64,000 bases of DNA from Podarcis raffonei (GCF_027172205.1 NC_070607.1:23908069-23972068); one strand, 5' to 3'. Counted from the stretch's first letter, positions 41,571-52,400 are shown. The notes: generated by a model not told the origin, from the sequence alone. Made by a program: numbers and translations.

Positions 41571-43067
41571 AAATCCATTTCACAGCCAGAAATTTATCCA
41601 TTTACCGTCGTGTTCATTTTTACTGCTTTGTTCATTCTTACCTGTGGAATTGCACACACTATTCTGTAGCATTATGAAAATGTACAGCACAACCATGAGT
41701 GCCATAGTAGGCAATTTGTTAAGTCCCCAGCAATGTGGATGGTATCCAACTAAATTAAGTTCACTGATTTTAATAGGTCTGCTGAGGATGACTGAGAATG
41801 GGTACGATGCAGTTGGCTATCACCCTATTTTATATACATGTTAAGTTTTGTTGGAACCAGAACTGTAAAGGACAGATCAATTGGCATTAGCATAAACTGA
41901 GAGGTAGAAGGCTTAGTCACAGCTTTTTGGTGAAGATACTTTTTAACATTACAGTGCTAAAAGATCGTATATTTTGAAACCTTGGCATCCACATTTTGCA
42001 TGACATATTGAATACTATGTTGCCTCAAATTGGGAATAATTCTTATATAATTGGCTTTAAGACTTCGTTTCTGCTGATATTTAGTAGATAACTACAGCCA
42101 GCTAGAGATCCCATTGCTGCAGCCTCAAAATGTATAGCAATGGGTCACTAGTACTAAGACTCATTTAAATCAGCCCAATTATTTGACCCATTGGTATGTA
42201 AAAAATAGGAATATGGGCAGAAGAGGATAAGCATAGATGCTACCACTGTAGCAGCTGTAAATAACTACTTGGTCTGCTACCTGTAACTTAATATGCTTAT
42301 ATGTTCACATAATAATTTTTACATTTATAAACTGGTAACAATTTATGTATCATTAGCCACACCAGTATTAACTTTATGGCAAAAGTACCGTATGTGACAT
42401 CTAATACCGCTGAAAAATAGGTTCAAGTTCACAAGAATTATTACCTGGTGGTTCAAAACCTTGAGCTATGTTTGAGGTGCATTTCTACACTTACCCCCAC
42501 ATAAGCTGCTTAGCATAATGGGAACTGAATTAATATCTGCATATCAACTTCAGCAGCTGACATGTTATTTGTGTAGTTTCAAGCAAAAAAACAACAACCC
42601 AAAACATGTTAACCATGCCAAGCATGGAATATATACACATATGCATGTTCAGAAATCAGTTTGGGACATCCAGGTTTGCTGGATTACAGCCATAGGAGCC
42701 ATCTCAGCATGCAAACATGCATGGCATTTTGATGAGCAACTGTTAACTGCTTTAATCAAAGTTTGGAAACTCACACTGTAACCCTTAGCCCATTAACTAG
42801 GAACCAAGTTCCACTGCATAATAGGATTTGCTTCTGAGTATGTATTCATAAATCACAGTGCAAGTTTTCCAGTTATTTTTAAGTTGTAAATTTAAATTTT
42901 CAAGCTAAAATTTAAAAGTGAAAACTTGCTGTTTTTTAAAAATCACAATAAGGGAAACTGGGCTTTTAGCTGTAAGTCAATTTCAGCTACCCTACCCAGT
43001 AACCATGAAAACTGGAGCATTCTATCTCCATCCTCTCTCACATATTCAGAACTACAGTATCTAGGGA

Positions 43068-43157
43068 ATAGCTGTCAACTTTTCCCTTTTCCTCCGAGGA
43101 ATCCTATTTGGAATAAGGGAATTTCCCTTTTAAAAAAAGGGAAACGTTGACAGCTAT
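43068..43157. mobile_element. 90-bp MITE (ATAGCTGTCAACTTTTCCC)
   Basis: Inverted ends ATAGCTGTCAAC and GTTGACAGCTAT enclose 'ttttcccttttcctccgagg' and 'aagggaatttccctttt'. It is a compact palindromic element, and lies in the probable TMED5 3' UTR. Confidence 0.75.
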
Positions 43158-44206
43158 GAATTCTAGCCTTCTAAATGTTGCTGTATAACAACTCCTGTTA
43201 TCTCTAACAATGGAATATACCAGCTGTAGCTAATGGGAGCGAGACATTGGCAAAGCAACAGGTTGACCATCCCTCTGGTGTATGAGGGGAATGTGCTATT
43301 ATAGTAAACCTGGTTTGAAACACATTAGATGTGCCTCTGTATAAAAAACTCAAATGTTATTAATTTGTGTGGTAGAATAAAAGTGATTCAGGAAGTCCCC
43401 CAAATTGGGTATAATGAGTCCTTTTACAAACATGTATGCATGTAAGTGGCTACATGGCCTCAAAACTGGTTGCTAATATGCCTAGGCACTTGCAGGGTTT
43501 GTGTTACATAAATAATCCAGAGGGGAAAGCTGGTGCCTTTCAGCACTCTTGAGTTTGTGTTTTTGCAGTTTTGAATTATGAAGGCTAGCTACAACAAACA
43601 AACAAACCCTGATCTGGACTTAAAATTAATTCACAAAGTGAGGAAAATTTAAAGAATTTGGAAGCAATATACATTTTAGATGCCAGTTAATTTTTGTTGA
43701 ATAAGTTTGTTAATTGGTACAAATAAGGCACAAGAGTCTTCACTTACACCCATTTAAAAATATTGTCTAAATAACAGCATAGTTTGCTGTAGCAAATATT
43801 CCATTTAACTGACATATCCAAGGCAGGACTCGAATACTAAATACACAATTCAATTCATAACTTCATGAATCTTTTTTCTTTTTAAAATATTACCTTTAGG
43901 CTAGCAGTCATTAAGACATAGTATCAAATATTGGTAAATATAAAATCTGAATTTGTTGCAAAAAAAAATATTGTGCAGTATAGATGGCTGAGGAGATTCA
44001 GGCAAGTTTTAAGTTATCTACCATCTTAATAAACCAAGTTATTGCAATTTATTGGAGCAAAGAAAAGCATTCTGCTCATATTAAAAAGTCACATACGAAT
44101 GTTAAAAACTGTTCATTCAAAACAAGCTGGGAAGAAACATCAATCTCCTTTTTCTTTAGCAGTGTATTGCATTTCCCCCTGTTTAATGCTGTTTAAGACA
44201 CTGGTG

Positions 44207-44425
44207 TTACGTTCTAGTTTTCCTTTTATCTTCAAAAAGACTCTTCAGCATGTAAACTTGAACAGCTGACACCACCACCATTATTGCAAGGTTGACCATG
44301 GACCAGAAGTTTACCCTGTCAAAGTTGCTTTCTTGTATGTTTCTATCACGAGCTTCAAATGCTTTGAGCAGGGTCTGAATATGGATACTTTTGCTTAGCC
44401 TGGACTTCACACTGTTGACCGATTC
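44207..44425 (-). CDS. TMED5: TMED5 coding exon 4 (coiled coil, TM, tail)
   Basis: Acceptor TTTATTAG; 219 nt ending at TAA (44207-44209). Encodes E156-T227, including [20 protein letters not shown] and the membrane helix [20 protein letters not shown]. Confidence 0.97.
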   Translation of the reverse strand, partial: ESVNSVKSRLSKSIHIQTLLKAFEARDRNIQESNFDRVNFWSMVNLAIMVVVSAVQVYMLKSLFEDKRKTRT

Positions 44426-47400
44426 CTAATAAAGATCAAAACACTAGTTTTAGAAAAAATAAAAGAGAAGCACACAATTCAACACAGCAGACTCATCTGC
44501 AAAATACAGCAATGACCTTGTTAGCCCCAGCTCCTTGCCACCATGCTTAGTTCCAAAGCCTCAAAATGAGAACTTGCCTCTGTTACTTCCAAAGCTAAGG
44601 TATGTACACTTCCCTTTCTTTTCACATGCTACAGAATTCAGGCTATATATTTAATCAATAATACACTTATCACAATTAAGGCCACTAGAGATAGTTGTGC
44701 AGCTTTCAATAGGGTGATCCTATTGAAAAGTAGTAGCAGAGGGGAGAGCAAGTAAATTCCAAGCGTACAGAGCCATTCACTCCGTAGCTTTTTTAAAAAG
44801 GATTGTAGATACATACCAGAATATCTTCTAGCTTCATATCCAGAAGATCTGTGCCAGTGATATAGTTCTTCCAATCTTCCTCTTCATCTCCCATGTTATC
44901 CAATATCAGTTCAAAGAAAATAACCTTATCTGACAGAGTGCTGAATGTGTTGTCAAAGCAGAACATATAGTCACCATCCTCTGTCTCCACCCTGTAAACA
45001 CAAAAGACATTACACTTTAATGAGTGCAGGAAGGGAAGAGGGAACAGAAAAATCCCCTCCGGTGAAGTCCCATTCGTACATTTCAGGAATGAAGTCTTAA
45101 TTACTAAGCTCTTAGAATGCCACTAAAAATGGTTTAACTAACATTTAATGAAATCATTAAAAAACTTACGTATGGACTCCATCCGATTTTCTCTGTTCAA
45201 AAACCAGTGCTTCACCTTTTGGTGATAATAGATGGAAATCAATATCTAAACCTGCTCCATCAAGAACCTGTAAGTGTCAACAAAAAGCGTATATGAGCAA
45301 AGTGTAATTTCTGTTGAAAAAGGCAAACCTAAAATGAACCATGTTTAATATTCAACTCTTAAAAGGTAAAAGTACCCCTGCCCGTACGGGCCAATCTTGA
45401 CAGACTCTGGGGTTGTGTGCCCATCTCACTCAAGAGGCCGGGGGCCAGCGCTGTCCGGGTCACGTGGCCAGCGTGACAAAGCTGCATCTGGTGAGCCAGC
45501 ACAGCACATGGAAACGCCGTTTACCTTCCCGCCAGTAAGCGGTCCCTATTTATCTACTTGCACCCGGGAGTGCTTTCGAACTGCTAGGTTGGCAGGCACT
45601 GGGACCGAGCAGCGGGAGCGCACCCCGCCACGGGGATTCGAACCGCCGACCTTTCGATCGGCAAGCCCTAGGCGCTGAGGCTTTTACCCACAGCGCCACC
45701 CGCGTCCCGTTTCAACTCTTACTTGAAGACAAATCCACATGAATTTATATGAACACTGAGATGTTATCTAAGATTACTACTATGTATTTTAGCTTTTTAG
45801 GAAACTATAGATACAGTTGGCAAAAGTAGTTTGTTTAAAGATTTTTTTACCCTGCTCTTTGGCCAAAAAGTATCCCACAGCAGCTTAGAGATCAATAAAA
45901 ATCAGGACTATCCCTGCCCTCAAGCTCACAATTTAAAAAGCTGTGACACAAAAGGAAAAAGGATGGGGAGGAACAAAATAGCAAACCAGCTGGAATGGAA
46001 ACAGTTCAGGAACATAAGTCAAAAGGAGGTGGGTGATCTCTCAGCAGAGCTGACTGAGAGATGCTTCCCATTTCTCTACATTGTAATTTTATTCAATGCA
46101 TTCAGATAGTGCTTGGTACTTCAGTACACACTTTCAACCACACCACTAAAGAACAAATGGCTGCCTTCATAGACAAGATGTTTTAAGAAAGAGTGTCAGT
46201 GTACATAAGACCTTACACCTTTGAGTAGCAACTGTGATCTCCAGGAACATTTAACACAGTTTCTAGATTACAGTTTGAAGACCTCTTCATTTTTTTTATA
46301 AACATTACTTGCCTTTGGAAGATATGTTGACAAAAAGGATGAAAAGCAAGTAAAAATAAATGCACTCATTATTATTGCAGTGGACGCTCGGGTTGCAAAC
46401 GTGATCCATGCGGGATGCACGTTCACAACCCGCAGCATTCGCAACCCGCGTCTGCGCACGCGCGGGTTCTAATTCGGCATTTCTGGGCATGTGCAAAGCG
46501 TGATTTAGCGCTTCTGCGCATGCGCAACCACTGAAACCTGGAAGTTACCTGTTCCGGTACTTCCGGTTCTTGGTGGTCCGCAACCTGAAGTGGCTGTAAC
46601 CCGAGGTATGACTGTATGATTATTTACTTCCCAATGTGATGATGGAAACCTCAGGCTCCTCTGAATGCAGCCCTCCACGCTTTTCTATCTGACCCTTGGG
46701 CCTCTCTCCAAGGCATGCCCCCTCCTCACACTCCTAAGATCTACATCCATACATCCTGCTCCACAGGAACATGTACCAGTTGCATTCCATGCAACTAGAG
46801 CAGAAATGCTGCTCATTTCCACCTTGTCACAAACCTCCATTCAGCACTATTTCAACATATTTGGCTTACGTGGCTCTAAATAAATTTCAGAAGTCCTCTG
46901 TTTGGCTAAGGTCATCAGATCAAGCTCCCAAACCAGTTTGACCCAGCCTTTCATGACATTTATCTAGCCTGTTTCCTCCATGTAAAAGAAAAAAGAGAAC
47001 TGTCATTCTGAAGCTAGAGGGAAGTAATACTCACATGGCTTTCTTTCTAGCACTTCAGAAGTATACCCTAATGTTCTGATCCTGCAGGTATATCCAAATA
47101 TTCAGGTTGGTACTTTGAGGCTAAAGGTGACTTTCATGCCATCCCACCCCATCTTTTATAGTTAAGGTCCCGTTTTACTTCATGACAACAGAAAACACAG
47201 CATATGGCTTTCCTCTTACGGACCCAGCATTACGACCTCTACCCGGCTATGAAAAAACGCAAATTACAATCCGAAGCACGCTTCCCTGGACATAAGCCTC
47301 TTTGCATACAGTGTTAACACACACAGGTCTGCATACTGGAGCCCCAAACAATACCTCCCAGGAATGATGGTGGACGGGTATCCTGCCTCGGTGGTTTTAA

Positions 47401-47971
47401 AGCAGAGGTTGGCTCGCCATCTGTCACGTATGAGATTCTCGCCTTGCAAGGGGGGTGGACTTGATGACCCTTGGGGTCCCCTTTCCAACTCTACGATTCT
47501 ATGTGGCTGTGCAGCAAGTATGGGAGGTTCAGAAAAGGCACACACATTAAAGCGTTTTTCCTTTCTGACATGCTGGGCGTTTGTGTGCGTTTCCACTCGC
47601 TTTGCAGGAGGCAACCCCGGCTGCAGCCGAGGGAATGGATTTCCCTACGACTCGAACACGCGAGCTGGTCCTCTCCAGGACACGAGATTGCACGCTGGGC
47701 GCGGGTGCCCGCGTTCACACGTGCGCTCCTACCCCAAGCAGTTGAGGAAACTCAGAAGGGCAACGGTTCCCTCCCTCACCTGATACTCGATCTCCAGAGA
47801 GGCCTCCTTCTGCATGCTCTGGAAGAAGCACTCCTTGCGACCGGCGGGCAGGGTGAAAGTGAAGTCGCTGTCCAAGGCGGTGGCGAAAGCCGAGGCGCCC
47901 GGCGGAGGCAGCAGCAGCAAGAGCAGCGGCAGGAGGGAGGCCAGCAGGCACCGCCGCATCTCCGCCTCCAT
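44207..47971 (-). CDS. TMED5: TMED5 (p24 gamma family cargo receptor); 4 coding exons
   Basis: Four minus-strand exons (47971..47780, 45267..45170, 44991..44817, 44425..44207) join in phase to 227 residues, against 229 in human. Residues 1-30 are a Leu-rich signal peptide ([20 protein letters not shown]). The GOLD domain spans about 34-135 with the conserved disulphide pair C48 and C108 (KECFF, YMFCFD). A coiled-coil region leads to one transmembrane helix at about 196-216 and a short cytosolic tail [12 protein letters not shown]. p24 proteins cycle between ER and Golgi, sort cargo such as GPI-anchored proteins into COPII vesicles, and recycle by COPI. Two in-frame ATGs are possible (47971 and 47959); the first has a good context (gcgATGG). 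The protein is 2 residues shorter than human because of the GDEEEDW segment. The gene is convergent with MTF2 and divergent from CCDC18. Confidence 0.97.
44817..44991 (-). CDS. TMED5: TMED5 coding exon 3 (GOLD, second half)
   Basis: 175 nt, acceptor GTTTACAG, donor CTG|GTATGT. Encodes V98-L155 with [20 protein letters not shown] and [16 protein letters not shown]. Confidence 0.97.
45170..45267 (-). CDS. TMED5: TMED5 coding exon 2 (GOLD, middle)
   Basis: 98 nt, acceptor ACTTACAG, donor ATAC|GTAAGT. Encodes V65-H96 and part of T97 ([20 protein letters not shown]). It was too short to stand out as an ORF and was found by splice signals and similarity. Confidence 0.95.
45362..45710 (-). mobile_element. 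Sauria/ACE-type SINE, well preserved
   Basis: The minus strand begins GGGACGCGGGTGGCGCTGTG and keeps an exact B box GGTTCGAATCCC; the 3' end is 'gggcaggggtacttttacct'. An exact 11-bp duplication TTCAACTCTTA flanks it (45351-45361 and 45711-45721). It sits about 95 bp upstream of TMED5 exon 2, in intron 1. It looks like one of the younger copies in the window. Confidence 0.92.
45835..46070 (-). mobile_element. LINE 3' region fragment
   Basis: 'tatccctgccctcaagctca' and 'caatttaaaaagctgtgaca' are typical of the reverse strand of a diverged L2/CR1 3' region. It lies in TMED5 intron 1. Confidence 0.55.
46378..46614 (+). mobile_element. Tigger-like MITE, family D (CAGTGGACGCTCGGGTTGCA)
   Basis: Ends CAGTGGACGCTCGGG and CCCGAGGTATGACTG; TA follows on the right and TG precedes on the left. 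The interior is CG-rich ('tctgcgcacgcgcgggt', 'gcgcatgcgcaac'). It lies in TMED5 intron 1. Confidence 0.78.
47370..47503 (+). mobile_element. CR1 3' tail
   Basis: 'ggtggacttgatgacccttg' then 'gggtcccctttccaactcta' and the terminal 'cgattctatg' are the canonical end of CR1-type LINEs and SINEs using that tail. Confidence 0.8.
47780..47971 (-). CDS. TMED5: TMED5 coding exon 1 (signal peptide, start of GOLD)
   Basis: 192 nt, donor TATCAG|GTGAGG, phase 0. Encodes residues 1-64 from [10 protein letters not shown] to EASLEIEYQ. The signal peptide start (MEAEM versus M5) is not settled by sequence. Confidence 0.95.
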
Positions 47972-48223
47972 CGCCCCCGAGCCCTCGACACCCAAGAAGC
48001 GGGAAATTCCGGAGGAGACGGCACCTCCTCGCCGTCCGCTCTCGCTCGCTCGCTCGCTCGCCTCAGGTCTTCTGAGGCGAAGAACGAGGCTGGGTACCCA
48101 CAATGCACGGCGCGCCGCAGCTCCGCCTAGCGGAGGAAAGAGCGCGAGGGGAGCGACTTCCCCTGGTTTTGAAAAAAACGCGTGTCCGCCGCCGCCGACA
48201 GGAGGTTCCTCGAACGCCGCAAG

Positions 48224-48243
48224 GCACTGCGGGAAATGTAGTT
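48224..48243 (-). promoter_or_regulatory. ZNF143/STAF-like motif
   Basis: The minus strand reads AACTACATTTCCCGCAGTGC, close to the known ZNF143 site ACTACAATTCCCAGAATGC. It lies between the two divergent transcription units. Confidence 0.6.
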
Positions 48244-48295
48244 GAGGGCAGGGAAGGAAGCGGAAGGGGCGAAGCGGGAAGGGCGGGGAGGAGGG

Positions 48296-48313
48296 ACTAC
48301 GGCTCCCGAGAGC
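48296..48313 (+). promoter_or_regulatory. ZNF143/STAF-like motif, second
   Basis: ACTACGGCTCCCGAGAGC matches the same motif at most conserved positions, about 55 bp from the first and in the opposite orientation. Confidence 0.5.
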
Positions 48314-48399
48314 TTTAGCGCGGAAGGATTTAAGCCGCCGCTTCGCCGGCAACCGTCTCCTCCCCCCACCTGTCAGGTTACGGCCCGCGCAGTTCGAAC

Positions 48400-48495
48400 G
48401 CAGGAGAGACGGGTCGCCCCGAGGGCCGCGATTCGGAACGCGCGAAGGGACAGAGCCGCACTGATTGAAAGAGGCGTTTCCTCAGAGAGGGCCTG
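48400..48495 (+). other. CCDC18: Probable CCDC18 non-coding exon 1
   Basis: CCTG|GTAAGC at 48496 is a good donor in the CpG island, in the right orientation and upstream of the first coding exon at 51.3 kb, which itself starts after an acceptor. The 5' limit is arbitrary. Confidence 0.45.
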
Positions 48496-48899
48496 GTAAG
48501 CAAGGGCTGCCGCTCTGGCTGAAGGGATTGAGTCCGGAGCGGAGTGCAGTAGCTAAATGGTTAGGGCTGGTTAAAATGGGGAAACCAAGGGGACGCGCCT
48601 TCGCTTTGTGGGACGGTGTGAGGCCTATATGCTTGAGGGGGAGAGGCGTGGAGGCAGCGTTGCTAAGCAACGCGAAGCGCTCTGGCCTGGAACCCGCGCG
48701 GCTGAGGCGGTTCCTTGGAAAAATGACGCCGCCTGCTAGAGAGAAGGGTGGCCCCTGAGGCGAGAAGGTCAGCCTGCCTCCCGGGGCAGAAGCTGTGCGG
48801 GGTTGGTGCTCTCTGGGACTGGCAGGGTGGAGAGCAGCAGGTGGGGGTCGGGGAACAAGACTGAATGGCTGTAAATAAGTAGGTGAGGGCAGCCTGAGG

Positions 48900-48990
48900 C
48901 TGGTTGGTAGTGATTCTGGACTCCAGCTCCCATGAGCTCTGACCAACGTTGGGTCAGGGGTGATGGGAATTGCAGTCCAGTAAAACATCA
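48900..48990. mobile_element. Foldback MITE fragment
   Basis: 'ggactccagctcccatgagc' and 'gatgggaattgcagtccagt' form partial inverted copies of the hAT-type foldback family. Confidence 0.55.
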
Positions 48991-49012
48991 GGAGGGAGAG
49001 GCACAGCTTTAG

Positions 49013-49275
49013 TGCGTCTCAACCTTAGCTCCCCCAGCTGCTGTTGGACTACAGCTCCCATCATCACTGACCCCTGGTCCCTGCTCGCTAGCGATGATGG
49101 GATTTGGGATTAGAAGACACCTGAAGGCAGCCCTGTTTAGGGAAGCTTTTAATGTTTGGTTGGAAGCCGCCTAGAGTGGCTGGGGAAGCCCAGCCAGATG
49201 GGTGGGGTATAAAAAATAAATTATTGTTATTATTGTAGTCCCAACAGCAGCTGGGGCCCAAGCTTGAGAAAACGC
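49013..49275. mobile_element. Foldback hAT-type MITE interrupted by a LINE tail
   Basis: The left half 'gcgtctcaaccttagctccc' to 'gcgatgatgggatttggga' resumes after the LINE as 'tgtagtcccaacagcagctg' to 'gcttgagaaaacgc'. The interruption is 49107-49240. Confidence 0.7.
49107..49240 (+). mobile_element. LINE 3' end, 5'-truncated
   Basis: 'ttagaagacacctgaaggca', 'gccctgtttagggaagcttt' and 'agcccagccagatgggtggg' lead to an ATTATT-type tail. It is inserted in a foldback MITE. Confidence 0.8.
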
Positions 49276-49315
49276 TGCTAGTAAAGGGTCAGCCTCAGCT
49301 AGGCAAAGGGGAGTA

Positions 49316-50072
49316 CAGTGGTACCCCGCAAGACAAATGCCTCGCTAAACGAAAAACGCGCAAGACGAAAGGGTTTTCTGATTTTTTAGCCGCTTCGCAA
49401 GACAAATTTTCCTATGGGCCTTTCTCGCAAAACGAATTTTTTTTTTTTTTTAGTTTTTCCCCACAGGCTCCCTCTAAACTTCAGCGGAGCGGGGCGGGCT
49501 GGGAGGGAATCCCTTGGACCCCCGCCGGACTTCCCAATGCTCTTTAGAAGTCCGGCAGGGGTCCAAGGGATTCCCTCACCGCCGCCTGCCTTTAGAAGCG
49601 CTCGGGGAAAGCAGCACGCTTCGCTGCTTTCCCCAGAGTGCTTTTAAACACGGGTGGTGGTGAGGGAATCCCTTGGACCCCCGCCGGACTTCCCACAGCT
49701 CTTTTGAAGTCCGGTGGGGGGAGAAGGGCTTTTCTTCCTACTGCCAGCCTTCAGAACAGCCTTCTGAAGGCTGGCGGTGGGAAGAAAAGCCGTTCTCCCC
49801 CCGCCTGCCTACAGAAGAGGTTCGAGGAAAGAGGCGAAGGAGTGCTGCCCCTTCACCTCTGTCCCCGGAGCTTGCCGTTCTCCCCCGGCCTGCCTTCAGA
49901 AGAGGTCCGGGGACAGACTGTCCCCGGACCTGGTCTGAAGGCGGTCTCCATAGGAACGCATTAATTGATTTTTCAATGCATTCCTATGGGAAATCGTGCT
50001 TCGCAAGACAAAAAACTCGCAAGAAGAAAAAACTCACGGAACGAATTAATTTCGTCTTGCGCGGCACCACTG
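49316..50072 (+). mobile_element. Large Tigger-like MITE, family B, with four internal hairpins
   Basis: Ends CAGTGGTACCCCGCAAGACA and CGTCTTGCGCGGCACCACTG lie between TA dinucleotides (49314-49315 and 50073-50074). It is 757 bp. Subterminal 'cgcaagacaaa' motifs match the element at 5138-5491. The interior is a series of hairpins: 'gggaatcccttggaccccc' versus 'ggggtccaagggattccc'; 'ggggaaagcagc' versus 'gctgctttcccc'; 'cttttcttcctactgccagc' versus 'ctggcggtgggaagaaaag'; 'aggtccggggacag' versus 'ctgtccccggacct'. ORFs across it are artefacts. It lies in CCDC18 intron 1. Confidence 0.88.
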
Positions 50073-50224
50073 TACTGGAATAGCACATCACACATGGCAA
50101 TGCTTTCCCTTGGAGATGCCGGAGAATACTTCGTAAGGGTCGCAGCAGACCACTGAAGAGCTGGGTATAAGAAATGAGCTGTTCCAGATGAACTGTTCCA
50201 GATGCTGTAAAAGGCAGCATTGCA

Positions 50225-50482
50225 GTCGACAAAAATTGGGTCTCCACTGGGTGGTAGGGTAGTGGGGAGCCTGTTGCCCTCCCTGTGGAATGCCCTCCCA
50301 CCAGATGTCTAAGAGAACAACTACCAGACTTTTAGAAGACATCTGAAGGCAGCCCTGTTTAGGGAAGCTTTTAATATTTGATGTATTACAGTATTTTAAA
50401 AAAATTTTGGAAGCTGCCCAGAGTGGCTGGGGAAACCCAGCCAGATGGGCGGGGTATATTAATAAATTATTATTATTATTAT
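50225..50482 (+). mobile_element. LINE 3' end
   Basis: 'gtggaatgccctcccaccag', 'ttttagaagacatctgaagg' and 'cccagccagatgggcggggt' lead to an (ATT)n tail. CR1/L2 clade; in CCDC18 intron 1. Confidence 0.85.
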
Positions 50483-50864
50483 TGCCACCCTGGTGTTCTT
50501 GGTCTCCCAACACCTTTGTTTATGGAAATGCACCCTCAAAAATGTCATTTTAAAATTTGGATTTTCAGAAGAGCAAGGAGCAACTAAGCCATGCTGCATT
50601 GGCATACAGATCAGCAAGCAAAAAACAAACAAACAAAACCTTACTTGAGTGCTGCTATGGCTTTCTGCAAAATACAGTTTGCAAGTGAATTTAATTCTCA
50701 CCCTTTGCCTTCTCCCAGAACAATTCAATTTCCAAAGTTAACCTTACTTTTGTTTGTGTTTGGAATGCAGAGGCACAGTTCCTTTACAAACTAAACATTA
50801 TAATCTTGTCTGAAGCTTGTTTGCAAATAGTGTTTATGTGGGGGATTTTCTCCCCTGAGGGTTA

Positions 50865-50960
50865 GCTGTGTTTGTCTGTTGTGACAAAACAGCATTGACT
50901 TGTGGCACCTGCAAGACTAACACATTTTATCATGGAGAAAGTGTTTGCAGACCGCCCTCT
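50865..50960 (+). mobile_element. Diverged copy of the 'ttagtctttaaggtgcc' reptile repeat
   Basis: 'gttagctgtgtttgtctgtt' and 'cttgtggcacctgcaagact' match the flank and arm of the foldback at 8676-8912, in older form. Confidence 0.5.
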
Positions 50961-51357
50961 TCATCAGATGTCAAAAGTGTAATCTTAAGTTGGCGCACTG
51001 TGGTGCAAATGGAGAGGTCTGAAATGAAATGTAAAAAGGACAGTGGTAATTACATGAAAGTAAAATAGCCAAAATGACAGTAGACAAAGCAGTATTGGAG
51101 GAAGCCTGATTTGCTCTGGCCATTGTGAATGCCTGGAAGGGGAGAGTGTTAGGGAAGTACATGTTCAAGAGGCCAACTCCAAATTTGCAAACTGGTTGCA
51201 GGAAGCATTATATCACGATTCTGTCATACTATAAAGCCAAAATCTGAAAAAGAGGGCTATTTGTCTTTTTAAAGGGGTTCTTCTTTAAAAAGTGGAAGGT
51301 GCTTTATTGATATGTTTTTCGTAGTTATCTTTTACATTAGACAAATGTATAATATCA

Positions 51358-51500
51358 ATGGAACGTAACTTATGGACTTCTCATGACCACGATACGTATG
51401 AGGAAGACTTGTTTGCAAATGTTGTGTCATTAAGGAGTCAGCTAAAGAAAACGGAAAGAAATTTACAAGACTTAGAAGAGCTTTATGTATGTGTCCAAAG
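51358..51500 (+). CDS. CCDC18: CCDC18 coding exon 1 (start codon)
   Basis: The exon itself probably begins at 51325 after TTTTTCGTAG; ATG at 51358 has A at -3. Donor CAAAG|GTAAAA. Encodes MERNLW to ELYVCVQ, with [20 protein letters not shown] like human NVASLRHELKITEWSLQSLG. Confidence 0.88.
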
Positions 51501-52400
51501 GTAAAACTTACTGTGTTTGTTTACAAATATATTTGTTACAAATTGTCCTAATTTTGATAGTCTGTTGGAAAAATTGCTGCAAAAATCAAGGGAAGGTGTT
51601 GATATTTGTTTTGTTTTCCTCTAGTACCAATTCATATGATAATTCTGATGACACGCTTGAGATTTTAACCATGGATGATCTCACTGATCCTAGTGAATTA
51701 CATAATTGTTCAACTCAATCTTCTCTGAGCAGAATGCCTTGGCATAACAGGGATTCTTCAAGGAAACACAGGAACAAAGTAATTATTCAGAATTTGATGA
51801 ACATTTGTTCTTTCTGGCAGTTTGTATATAATATTTTTATGGAGTTAGTTTTATAGGTCAGTTCATAATGTTAATCATAAAAAAATAAGATGAATGAATC
51901 ACTTTGGTTGGTATTTGTTGCAAATATTGTTCTCTGCCTTCTAGTGTTACTCGCTGTCTTTGGATAAAAGCCTGGAAGAAGAAAATGAAATACTAAGGGA
52001 TAAATTGAATATAGTCCGTGAAAAAAATGCATCCTTGACTTCTCAGAACCATCATCTAATGAATAAAATTGAAACAATTAACTATGAACTGAATCAGTCA
52101 AGAGCACGGGTAGGTATTTGAATAAGATAAAATTTTGAGGCATTCTGATTTGCTAAAGATACTATTCTAATATAACTTGAGTTAAGGAGCTAGTTCTATA
52201 TTCAGGGGTATGGGGGTTGTGGGATGTGAAACACAGGAGCAGTCAATTACAACATTCCTAGAGTGTACATGTTTAGACATGGGGAGGGATGTTTGTCCAG
52301 CCAGCAGGTAAACTTCCTGGGACAGACTTCCTCCGCATGTGACTAGAGGTGGGTGTGGCCTCACCTGTGCAGGTAATGATAAAAGCACAGGGCAGGGGCA

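Larger units (their letters stand above)
47600..48800. promoter_or_regulatory. CpG island, shared TMED5/CCDC18 divergent promoter
   Basis: CG-rich throughout, with GC boxes (gggcggggag) and a short (GCTC)n tract at about 48036-48060. It contains TMED5 exon 1 on the minus strand and a probable CCDC18 5' exon on the plus strand, with under 530 bp between the TMED5 ATG and the CCDC18 donor. No TATA box was seen. The shared promoter is inferred from this arrangement. Confidence 0.8.

Noticed and set aside
47471-48130. A 219-codon plus-strand ORF across TMED5 exon 1
   Set aside because: It is the antisense shadow of the TMED5 first exon and promoter; composition is driven by CpG content.
47729-48352. 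A longer minus-strand frame extending TMED5 at both ends
   Set aside because: The upstream extension lacks any p24 similarity and lies in the promoter; the downstream part reads past a good GTGAGG donor.
49414-50083. Overlapping ORFs of 77-136 codons at 49.4-50.1 kb
   Set aside because: They are by-products of the hairpin-rich MITE; repeated Pro/Gly/Arg segments arise from the palindromes.
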